Translations under genes and position numbers: made by a program | Part shown: positions 1 to 5,001 of the stretch, one piece after another | Position numbering within the stretch: position 1 is the stretch's first letter | How the letters are laid out: every line of letters starts with the position of its first letter | Notes under the pieces: generated by a model | What the model saw: only the letters and a program-made list of their open reading frames with translations | What the model was told of the DNA's origin: nothing | The model's database searches: none | Origin: Gammaproteobacteria bacterium | Lineage (GTDB): Bacteria; Pseudomonadota; Gammaproteobacteria; Steroidobacterales; Steroidobacteraceae | NCBI GenBank assembly: GCA_025350345.1 | Contig: JANXYA010000382.1 | Coordinates: 1 to 5,001, forward strand | DNA: 5,001 bases | Reading direction: 5' to 3'

Positions 1-648
1 TTCAGCAGCGCCTGCTGCACGCCCTCGCCCGACACGTCGCGGGTGATCGAGGGGTTGTCGGACTTGCGCGAGATCTTGTCGATCTCGTCTATGTAGACGA
101 TACCGGTCTGCGCCTTCTCGACGTCGTAATCGCACTTCTGCAGCAGCTTCTGGATGATGTTCTCAACGTCCTCACCCACATAGCCGGCCTCGGTCAGGGT
201 GGTTGCATCCGCGATCGTGAAGGGGACGTTCAGGAGCCGCGCCAGAGTCTCGGCCAGCAACGTCTTGCCGCACCCCGTAGGGCCGATCAGCAGGATGTTG
301 CTCTTGGCCAGCTCGACGTCATCCTTGGTCTTGGTGGCGGCCCGGGTCTGCAGGCGCTTGTAGTGGTTGTAGACCGCCACGGCGAGCACCTTCTTGGCCC
401 TCTCCTGCCCGATGACGTACTCATCGAGCACCTTCTTGATTTCGGAGGGTTTGGGGAGCTTGTCGCGGGCCTTGTCGGCGCGATCCTAGCTCCTCCCGGA
501 TTATGTCATTACACAGCTCGACGCATTCGTCGCACACGAACACGGAGGGGCCGGCAATGAGCTTGCGCACCTCGTGCTGGCTCTTGCCGCAGAAAGAGCA
601 GTACAGGAGCTTCCCATCGTCTGTCCGGCTCCGGGCATCATCGCTCAC
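1..648 (-). CDS. clpX: ATP-dependent Clp protease ATP-binding subunit ClpX, N-terminal half; cut by window edge and frameshifted as written
   Basis: ClpX is the cytoplasmic AAA+ unfoldase that recognises tagged or damaged proteins and threads them into ClpP. The GTG start at 648-646 is chosen because the family's N-terminus begins here and a strong Shine-Dalgarno precedes it; upstream in-frame codons do not look like ClpX. The zinc-binding domain has Cys17, Cys20, Cys39 and Cys42 in two CxxC pairs. The AAA+ part shows EYVIGQERAKK, Walker A GPTGCGKT (261-284), the pore-1 loop GYVGED (168-185) and Walker B VYIDEID (79-99). These two parts lie in different frames: after IIREEL the reading frame runs to a TGA at 423-421, while the AAA+ frame resumes at GAT (485-483). 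The last readable residues, about GEGVQQALL, are mid-AAA+; the rest of the roughly 420-residue protein, including the ClpP-docking loop, lies off the left edge. The family call is certain; whether the gene is intact is not. Confidence 0.95.
483..489 (-). other. Apparent +1 frameshift site in clpX
   Basis: On the minus strand the zinc-domain frame reads GAG CTA GGA TCG through this point, while the AAA+ frame requires GAT CGC GCC GAC. Removing one base (for example one G of the GG pair at 486-485) restores a continuous ClpX reading EELDRADKARDKLPKPSE. Adding two bases would also restore it. In the downstream frame the codon just before GAT is a TAG, so translation cannot enter from further upstream in that frame. 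The site falls in the length-variable linker between the zinc domain and the AAA+ domain, so the original length cannot be fixed by comparison with relatives. Confidence 0.85.
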
Positions 649-653
649 CTTGG

Positions 654-662
654 GATCACCTC
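654..662 (-). promoter_or_regulatory. clpX Shine-Dalgarno, nine bases complementary to the 16S 3' end
   Basis: The minus strand reads GAGGTGATC, then five bases, then GTG. All nine bases pair with the canonical GATCACCTC of the 16S rRNA 3' end, with ten bases between the GAGG core and the start codon. This decides the GTG at 648 as the clpX start. Confidence 0.8.
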
Positions 663-664
663 GA

Positions 665-700
665 GCCTGTTGGACAGGCCACAGAGGCGGAAAATCCGCC
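665..700 (-). promoter_or_regulatory. Two tandem small hairpins in the clpX 5' leader
   Basis: Two perfect 6-bp stems with 3-base loops lie in a row: GGCGGA/TCCGCC at 700-686 and GCCTGT/ACAGGC at 679-665. The second ends two bases before the Shine-Dalgarno. Neither is followed by a T run on the minus strand, so they do not look like intrinsic terminators of the tig-clpP transcript. They could be transcript-stabilising or attenuating elements. Function is inference; the inverted repeats are seen directly. Confidence 0.45.
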
Positions 701-711
701 CTTCCGGTCTT

Positions 712-741
712 TATATAGCATGTCCAAAGCCGCCGGCGCAA
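712..741 (-). promoter_or_regulatory. Putative clpX promoter (extended -10)
   Basis: The minus strand has TGCTATATA (720-712), an extended -10 with a TATATA hexamer. A weak -35 candidate, TTGCGC (741-736), lies 18 bases upstream. Transcription would start near 705, giving a leader of about 57 bases containing the two hairpins. Because clpX is 149 bases from clpP, a separate promoter is plausible in addition to readthrough. The -35 matches only three consensus positions, so the call is tentative. Confidence 0.4.
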
Positions 742-797
742 AGAACTGCGTTCTACCTAAGGCCTTGTAAAGCATGATTTTTAGGAGCACCAGAGGC

Positions 798-1421
798 TCA
801 GGGCGCGCTCGCGGGCGCGATATCGGGGCGCTTCTCCAGCACTTTGTCGACCAGCCCGTAGGCCTTGGCCACCTCGGGGTTCATGAAATTGTCCCGGTCG
901 CTGTCGGCCTTGACCCGCTCGATGGTCTGGCCCGTGTGGCGCGCCAGGATGCGATTCAGGCGTTCCTTGGTATCCATGACGTCGCGGGCATGGATGTCGA
1001 TGTCGCTGGCCTGGCCCTGGAAGCCCGCGGAGGGCTGGTGAATCATGATCTTGGAGTTCGGCAGCGAGTGGCGCTTGCCTGCAGCCCCGCCTGCGAGCAG
1101 CACGGCCCCCATCGAGGCGGCGAGCCCCACGCAGATAGTGCTGACGTCGGGCTTGATGAACTGCATGGTGTCGTAGATCGCGAGGCCAGCGCTCACCGAG
1201 CCGCCCGGGGAATTGATGTACAGGGCTATGTCCTTGTCCGGATTGTCGGATTCGAGAAACAGCAGCTGGGCGACGACCAGATTGGCCATGTAGTCCTCGA
1301 CCGGCCCGACGATGAACACCACCCGCTCCTTGAGCAGGCGCGAGTAGATGTCGTAGGAACGCTCGCCGCGCGCGGTCTGCTCGACGACGATCGGCACCAG
1401 GCCCAGGGCTTGCTCTTTCAT
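798..1421 (-). CDS. clpP: ATP-dependent Clp protease proteolytic subunit ClpP
   Basis: ClpP is the serine peptidase that forms two stacked heptameric rings and degrades chains delivered by ClpX or ClpA. The product is 207 residues, the same length as E. coli ClpP. The catalytic triad is visible as Ser103 (AASMG), His128 (MIHQP) and Asp177 (DRDNF), with Ser-His and His-Asp spacings of 25 and 49 residues as in E. coli. INSPGGS (69-75) and the handle region FQGQASDIDIHARD are also typical. The ATG at 1421 is preferred over an upstream start at 1514 because family similarity begins around GLVPIVVEQ and GAGGA (1435-1431) sits nine bases before it. The N-terminal extension before the expected mature end (about Gly7) is only six residues, against 14 in E. 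coli. The start overlaps the tig stop as ATGA, suggesting translational coupling. Confidence 0.98.
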   Translation of the reverse strand: MKEQALGLVPIVVEQTARGERSYDIYSRLLKERVVFIVGPVEDYMANLVVAQLLFLESDNPDKDIALYINSPGGSVSAGLAIYDTMQFIKPDVSTICVGLAASMGAVLLAGGAAGKRHSLPNSKIMIHQPSAGFQGQASDIDIHARDVMDTKERLNRILARHTGQTIERVKADSDRDNFMNPEVAKAYGLVDKVLEKRPDIAPASAP

Positions 1422-2737
1422 CCGCCTTTTTCCTCGCTGCGACCGACCTGGAAGCCGGTCAAATCCGAAAAACTGCAGGGCTTGTCGACCAGCTGCACCT
1501 GGGACTGTAGCCAATCCAGGGCCTGGTCTTCCAGAACGGCCGTCTCAAGTTGCGCCATCGCATCGCGGCTCTGCAGGTACTGGCGGCGCATGGCGTCCGG
1601 ATCGGGGTGGGAGGCGACCACGGCATCGAGGCGCTGCTCGACCCGGCTCCGATCGACCCGCAGGCCATTGGCACGGACGATCTCCCCGATGATCAGTCCG
1701 AGCGCGACGCGCTTGCGCGCCGGCTCCTCGTAGGGCTCGCGGGGCGGCAACTGCTCGATCTTCTGCACCCCCATGCGCCGCAGCACCTGCACCTGCAGGT
1801 CGCGGATCTGCTCATCGACGAGCACCCGCGGCAGCTCGAGCGGATTGCCCTTGTGAAGCGCCTCCAGCAGTTGCTCGCGCATCCGCTGCTGGGCGACCGA
1901 GGCGACTTCGCGTTCCATGCTGGTGCGCACCTGGGCCCGGAACTCCGCGACTCCGCCCTCCGCCACGCCAAAATCGCGCAGAAAGGCTTCGTCCAGCTCG
2001 GGCAGGCTCTGCGCCTCGATGAGCTTCGGCCAGAGCTTGAATACGGCATCCTTGCCGGCCACTGCCTTGGCGCCGTAGTCGTCGGGAAAGCGCGCCGGGA
2101 CCTCCTTTTCCTCACCGACCTGCATGCCGCGCAGTGCCGCATCGAGCTCAGGCAAAACGGTGCCGGCGCCCAGCACGACCTTCAGCTCCTGCACCTGGCC
2201 GCCCGGGAAGATCTCCCCGTCGATACGCCCTTCCAGGGCGATCGTGACCCGATCGGTGGCCTCGGCCGGCCGCTCCACGGCCGTAAAGATGGGTTTCTGC
2301 CGGCGCAGGCTCTCCAGCATGGCCTCCACGTCCGGCTCGGTGACCTCGACCACCGGGCGCTCGATCGACAGGCCCCCGAAGGGCTGGAGCACGATCTCGG
2401 GCAGCACTTCGAAGACCGCCGCATAACGCAGGGCCGCGCCCGGCGCGACCTGCAGGGGCTCGATCCGAGGATCCCCCGCCGGGCGCAGGTTTTGCTGGGT
2501 CACCGCTTCGGCAAAGCTCTTCTGCACAAGATCGGTGACGGCCTCGTGATGCACCTGGCCGCCGTACTGCTTGCGCACCACGGGCATCGGGACCTTGCCC
2601 GGCCGAAACCCCTTCAGGCGTGCCGTGCGGGCCAGATCCTTGAGGCGCTGCTCAACCCGGTGCGTGACCAGTTCACCCGGCACGGTCACCTCGAGGCGCC
2701 GCTCGAGGCCTTTGGTCGCAACAAGAGAAACCTGCAT
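1418..2737 (-). CDS. tig: Trigger factor, ribosome-associated chaperone and peptidyl-prolyl isomerase
   Basis: Trigger factor binds near the ribosomal exit tunnel and shelters nascent proteins. The product is 439 residues from the chosen ATG (E. coli, 432). The N-terminal ribosome-binding domain (about 1-115) has the docking signature GFRPGKVP at 43-50. The FKBP-type isomerase domain (about 150-245) shows DRVTIALEGRIDGE and FPDDYGA. The remainder forms the C-terminal chaperone arms, with LPELDEAFLRDFG and the ERE-rich helices of the family. The ATG at 2737 gives MQVSLVATKGLERR, matching the family start; a TTG two codons upstream is possible and is closer to the Shine-Dalgarno. The gene begins 22 bases after a tRNA-Leu and overlaps clpP by four bases, so tRNA, tig and clpP are probably one transcription unit. 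The last 15 or so residues, ending RSEEKGG, differ from the E. coli tail. Confidence 0.98.
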   Translation of the reverse strand: MQVSLVATKGLERRLEVTVPGELVTHRVEQRLKDLARTARLKGFRPGKVPMPVVRKQYGGQVHHEAVTDLVQKSFAEAVTQQNLRPAGDPRIEPLQVAPGAALRYAAVFEVLPEIVLQPFGGLSIERPVVEVTEPDVEAMLESLRRQKPIFTAVERPAEATDRVTIALEGRIDGEIFPGGQVQELKVVLGAGTVLPELDAALRGMQVGEEKEVPARFPDDYGAKAVAGKDAVFKLWPKLIEAQSLPELDEAFLRDFGVAEGGVAEFRAQVRTSMEREVASVAQQRMREQLLEALHKGNPLELPRVLVDEQIRDLQVQVLRRMGVQKIEQLPPREPYEEPARKRVALGLIIGEIVRANGLRVDRSRVEQRLDAVVASHPDPDAMRRQYLQSRDAMAQLETAVLEDQALDWLQSQVQLVDKPCSFSDLTGFQVGRSEEKGG

Positions 2738-2747
2738 ATTCAAGACG

Positions 2748-2753
2748 TTCCTC
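2748..2753 (-). promoter_or_regulatory. tig Shine-Dalgarno
   Basis: GAGGAA on the minus strand lies ten bases before the ATG at 2737 and four bases before the in-frame TTG at 2743. The spacing permits either start; the conserved MQVS N-terminus favours ATG. The element begins only six bases after the CCA of the upstream tRNA. Confidence 0.65.
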
Positions 2754-2759
2754 AGAAAA

Positions 2760-2844
<85 letters not shown>

Positions 2845-2880
2845 CCCGGGGGCAGACCGAATACCGCCAAGCCTGGCCAG

Positions 2881-2892
2881 CCCCCGATTATA
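2881..2892 (-). promoter_or_regulatory. Promoter -10 for tRNA-Leu-tig-clpP, with GC-rich discriminator
   Basis: The minus strand has a perfect TATAAT at 2892-2887 followed by CGGGGGC, a discriminator of the kind seen at stringently controlled stable-RNA promoters. Transcription would start near 2880, leaving a leader of about 36 bases before the tRNA. No good -35 is seen 16-18 bases upstream (AGAAAT or GAAATA). Stringent control is inferred from the discriminator, not shown. Confidence 0.6.
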
Positions 2893-2947
2893 GCGGTACC
2901 GCCCGCCCTATTTCTTCTCGCGCGCCGCGTGGGCGCGGACGCCCGAC

Positions 2948-4009
2948 TCAGCGCGCCCTGGCTAGCACCCTGGCTACACATCGGCGGACGGTCCGACGGA
3001 GGCCCCGCCACCACGGTTCGCGCCCCCCTGCGGCTTCTCGCCACGCCAGCAGCACATCGAGCGCCTCCTCGGGGCTGATCAGGCCAGAGCCGTCACGGCC
3101 GAGGTACAGGGGATAGGCGATCAACGCCCCGGCGACCAGATCATCGAGCTTCAGGTGGCGGCCGCGGCGCGCCTGCGGCAGGAATTCATGGGTTAGGCCC
3201 CAGCCGGAATAAAACGGTTGCCCGTGGCAGCTCACGGGTTTGCCACGGAGCAGCGCCTCAAAACCTGCGAGCGAGGTCAGCACATGCACTTCGTCTGCTT
3301 CCAGAATCAGCTCCGACATCACTGCATCGGTCACCACCTCATTGCACCAGCGCCGTGCCTCGTGTTCAGCCGGACCTCGCGGGCGCAGGCCGGCCACCAC
3401 GTCGGGGTGCGGCTTGTAGACGATGTAGGCGTCACGATGGAGGTCGCGCACCGCCCGCAGCAATTCGACGTTGGTCTTGGCGGCCGGGCAGCCCAGGCGG
3501 GTCGATGCAGCAGACTCGACCTGGCCGGGCACCAGCACGACGCGGCGGCCGTTGTGCGGTCGGTGCCAAATGCGCTCGCCGACGTTGTATTTGGTGAGCC
3601 CGCCTTCGACGATGCGCGCGCGCAAGCGGGCTGCCCGCTCGCGCTCCTCCCGTGTGAACTTGTGCGTCGCCAAAAATGTCTCGAGATCGCTCGGTCGCGT
3701 GGCGTCGTAGTGCATGCCCTGGCGATCGGCGAGCCAGGACAGCGGACGAACGTGATCCGCGCCTAGGCCCACGGAGCGGAGGAAACCGTCTTCCAGCCTG
3801 ATCACGGTGCTCTCAGCCGTCGCACCCGGCGGCAACGGCGATGAGCCCCACAGGATCAGCGCGGCTCCGGCAGGAGCCGCCCGAGCATTGGGCACGAATA
3901 CGACGCGGTGGCCGGGATAGCACTGTCGAACCAGCGGACGCTGCCAGCGCGGAAATCCGCACGCATGGAGTGCCGCGGGAAGATTGTTGTCGCGTTCCGC
4001 GATCGCCAT
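2948..4009 (-). CDS. Single-module KpsC-like capsule synthesis protein, putative beta-Kdo transferase
   Basis: The 353-residue product belongs to the capsular polysaccharide synthesis family of KpsC/KpsS. In group 2 capsule systems these cytoplasmic enzymes build the beta-linked Kdo linker on the lipid anchor of the exported polysaccharide. Visible family motifs, in order, are RLEDGFLRS (71-79), YDATRPSDLE (101-110), KYNVG (140-144), VPGQVES (160-166), YKPHPDV (198-204), TSLAGFEALLRG (245-256) and PFYSGWGLT (265-273). E. coli KpsC is about 675 residues with two related modules; this protein is about half that length and keeps one complete module. The tail after about 330 is rich in Arg and Trp, which could favour membrane contact. 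The ATG at 4009 follows GGGAG (4018-4014) at a short distance. No capsule exporter genes lie in the window, so the glycan it modifies is unknown. Family is confident; exact linkage is inferred. Confidence 0.85.
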   Translation of the reverse strand: MAIAERDNNLPAALHACGFPRWQRPLVRQCYPGHRVVFVPNARAAPAGAALILWGSSPLPPGATAESTVIRLEDGFLRSVGLGADHVRPLSWLADRQGMHYDATRPSDLETFLATHKFTREERERAARLRARIVEGGLTKYNVGERIWHRPHNGRRVVLVPGQVESAASTRLGCPAAKTNVELLRAVRDLHRDAYIVYKPHPDVVAGLRPRGPAEHEARRWCNEVVTDAVMSELILEADEVHVLTSLAGFEALLRGKPVSCHGQPFYSGWGLTHEFLPQARRGRHLKLDDLVAGALIAYPLYLGRDGSGLISPEEALDVLLAWREAAGGREPWWRGLRRTVRRCVARVLARAR

Positions 4010-4058
4010 GGACTCTCCCGGCTAGGCCCTGTCCTGCGCGCGTGGGCGGTCGCGCCAA

Positions 4059-4086
4059 CGAGAATGTACAATCCCGGCCATTCTCG
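4059..4086. repeat. Perfect 8-bp inverted repeat, operator-like, in the divergent promoter region
   Basis: CGAGAATG (4059-4066) and CATTCTCG (4079-4086) are exact reverse complements separated by 12 bases. Half-site centres are 20 bp apart, close to two helical turns, as for a dimeric regulator binding one DNA face. The spacer begins with TACAAT, a -10-like hexamer, so a bound protein would occlude RNA polymerase. The repeat lies between two divergent polysaccharide genes. The symmetry is seen directly; the regulator and its role are inferred. Confidence 0.55.
4067..4072 (+). promoter_or_regulatory. Putative -10 of the rmlA-side promoter
   Basis: TACAAT matches five of six consensus bases and would start transcription near 4079, about 14 bases before the Shine-Dalgarno of the small leader ORF. 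No convincing -35 lies 16-18 bases upstream, which is GC-rich (GGGCGG region). A promoter here may therefore need an activator or be weak. Confidence 0.4.
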
Positions 4087-4103
4087 CCCCCCAAGGACGA
4101 TCA

Positions 4104-4223
4104 ATGACCCGACACGCGGCCCCACTCCCCTATTCTAGTGCGCGTCGCCTGGCCGTCCTGCTCCTCAATCACGATGTCTGCACGACGGTCTGCTCCGGCG
4201 CCTTGCCGGCTCATTCGCTGTGA
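4104..4223 (+). CDS. Putative 39-residue leader ORF translationally coupled to rmlA
   Basis: An ATG at 4104 is preceded by AAGGA (4093-4097) at a six-base spacing, the best ribosome site on the plus strand in this region. The ORF runs 39 codons to a TGA at 4221-4223, which overlaps the GTG start of rmlA (4220-4222) as GTGA. Because rmlA has no clear Shine-Dalgarno of its own, ribosomes finishing this ORF could initiate rmlA. The peptide starts MTRHAAPLPYSS, has a short hydrophobic stretch (LAVLLL, 16-21) and two cysteines, and resembles no family I know. About three quarters of its codons end in G or C, which fits coding but is not decisive in GC-rich DNA. There is no run of one codon type as in classical amino-acid attenuators. 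It may be a leader that acts by being translated, or chance. Confidence 0.45.
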   Translation: MTRHAAPLPYSSARRLAVLLLNHDVCTTVCSGALPAHSL

Positions 4224-5001
4224 GACGTAAGGGAATCATCCTCGCGGGCGGTTCGGGATCCCGGTTGCATCCTGTCACGATTGGTACCAGCAAGCAGCTG
4301 CTGCCGGTCTACGACAAGCCGATGATCTACTACCCGTTGTCGACGCTCCTGCTCGCGGGCATCCGCGATCTGCTGCTGATCTGCACGCCCACCGATCTGC
4401 CGGCGTTCCAGCGGCTGCTCGGTGATGGGAGTCAGTGGGGCGTTTCGATCACCTACGCCGAGCAGCCCAAACCTGAGGGGCTGGCGCAGGCCTTCATCAT
4501 TGGGCGCCGGTTCCTCGGCAGTGGGCCCGGCGCCCTAGTGCTGGGCGACAACATCTACTACGGGCATGGCCTGCCGGAGCAATTGCGCGCGGCTGCCGCG
4601 CGGCCTCACGGCGCCACGGTGTTCGCCTATCGCGTGCGCGATCCGCAACGGTATGGGGTGGTGCAGTTCGACGAATCCGGCCGCGCGATCAGCATCGAGG
4701 AAAAACCCGCCCACCCGAAGTCAAACTATGCCGTCACGGGGCTTTATTTCTACGACAACGAAGTGCTGCAGATTGCCGCAGACCTGAAGCCCTCAGCGCG
4801 GGGCGAGCTCGAGATCACCGATGTCAATCGCGTTTACCTGGAGCGCGGGGCACTGCAGGTCGAGCTGTTCGGCCGCGGCGTCGCCTGGCTCGATACGGGC
4901 ACCTACGAGTCGCTCCTGCAGGCAGCCAACTTCATCGAGACCATCGAGCTGCGGCAGGGCCTCAAGATCAGTTGCCCAGAGGAAATCGCCTTTCGTGCCG
5001 G
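4220..5001 (+). CDS. rmlA: Glucose-1-phosphate thymidylyltransferase, C-terminus cut by window edge
   Basis: RmlA (RfbA) makes dTDP-glucose and pyrophosphate from glucose-1-phosphate and dTTP, the first step to dTDP-L-rhamnose for O-antigen and other surface glycans. The frame is open from GTG to the edge, giving 260 of about 290 residues, and tracks E. coli RmlA along its length. The nucleotide-binding signature GGSGSRLHPVT lies at 10-20, followed by SKQLLP (24-29). LGDNIYYGH contains metal-binding Asp110. EEKP (160-163), the stretch SNYAVTGLYFYDN, GELEITD and WLDTGT with the second metal ligand Asp225 follow. GTG at 4220 is chosen because the family N-terminus begins here and no other usual start codon is in frame back to the TAG at 4136-4138. 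The start lacks a clear Shine-Dalgarno and overlaps the stop of a small upstream ORF. Other rml genes are expected to the right but are not visible. Confidence 0.96.
   Translation, partial: MRRKGIILAGGSGSRLHPVTIGTSKQLLPVYDKPMIYYPLSTLLLAGIRDLLLICTPTDLPAFQRLLGDGSQWGVSITYAEQPKPEGLAQAFIIGRRFLGSGPGALVLGDNIYYGHGLPEQLRAAAARPHGATVFAYRVRDPQRYGVVQFDESGRAISIEEKPAHPKSNYAVTGLYFYDNEVLQIAADLKPSARGELEITDVNRVYLERGALQVELFGRGVAWLDTGTYESLLQAANFIETIELRQGLKISCPEEIAFRA

Noticed and set aside
742..754. AGAAC-TGC-GTTCT dyad just upstream of the putative clpX -35, considered as a LexA-type SOS box
   Set aside because: Gram-positive type boxes are GAAC-N4-GTTC and enterobacterial ones CTGT-N8-ACAG. Here the spacer is three bases, so neither fits; a 5-bp dyad is likely by chance.
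774..1733. A plus-strand ORF of 319 codons antisense to clpP and the end of tig
   Set aside because: The minus strand encodes ClpP with its full catalytic triad. The plus-strand product is low in complexity and has no recognisable domain or ribosome site.
2739..2744. CTTGAA near the tig start, considered as a heat-shock sigma-32 -35 element
   Set aside because: No CCCCAT-like -10 follows at 11-16 bases, and the site lies over the tig start codon.
2925..2938. CCGCG-loop-CGCGG hairpin just after the KpsC-like stop, considered as a terminator
   Set aside because: It has no T run on the minus strand, the stem is only 5 bp, and the surroundings are very GC-rich.
3218..3766. A plus-strand ORF of 182 codons inside the KpsC-like gene
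   Set aside because: It is antisense to a gene with seven ordered family motifs and has no motif of its own.
4174..4230. An 18-codon ORF starting at ATG 4174 and overlapping the rmlA start
   Set aside because: It has no Shine-Dalgarno, and the ORF from 4104 in another frame has a far better ribosome site and an exact GTGA junction.

Overview
The window is high-GC bacterial DNA of proteobacterial type. The gene order tRNA-Leu, tig, clpP, clpX on the minus strand, together with protein sequences close to the E. coli versions from memory, points to a gamma- or beta-proteobacterium. I cannot name a genus from the sequence alone. All assignments rest on reading motifs and recalled family sequences, not on database searches.

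Positions 1-2900 (minus strand, transcribed right to left) hold a protein-quality-control cluster. A promoter with a perfect TATAAT and a GC-rich discriminator (about 2880-2892) precedes a tRNA-Leu(UAG) with encoded CCA (2844-2760). Trigger factor (tig) starts only 22 bases after the tRNA. Its TGA overlaps the ATG of clpP (ATGA, 1418-1421). After a 149-base gap with its own putative promoter and two small hairpins comes clpX, which runs off the left edge. The products cooperate: trigger factor meets nascent chains at the ribosome exit, and ClpX unfolds substrates and feeds them to the ClpP chamber. As written, clpX carries a +1 frameshift near position 485, between its zinc-binding domain and its AAA+ domain.

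Positions 2948-4009 (minus strand) hold a single-module relative of the capsule Kdo transferase KpsC, and 4220-5001 (plus strand) holds the first 260 codons of rmlA (glucose-1-phosphate thymidylyltransferase, dTDP-rhamnose pathway). They are divergent and suggest that a surface-polysaccharide locus begins here and continues to the right. The 210-base divergent gap contains a perfect 8-bp inverted repeat flanking a TACAAT -10-like hexamer. Downstream of it is a previously unmarked 39-codon ORF with a good Shine-Dalgarno, whose stop overlaps the rmlA start (GTGA).

Most of the window is conserved housekeeping sequence. The points worth a second look are the clpX frameshift, the coupled leader ORF plus operator-like dyad before rmlA, and the compact tRNA-tig-clpP arrangement. 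I see no mobile element, CRISPR array, prophage or defence system.
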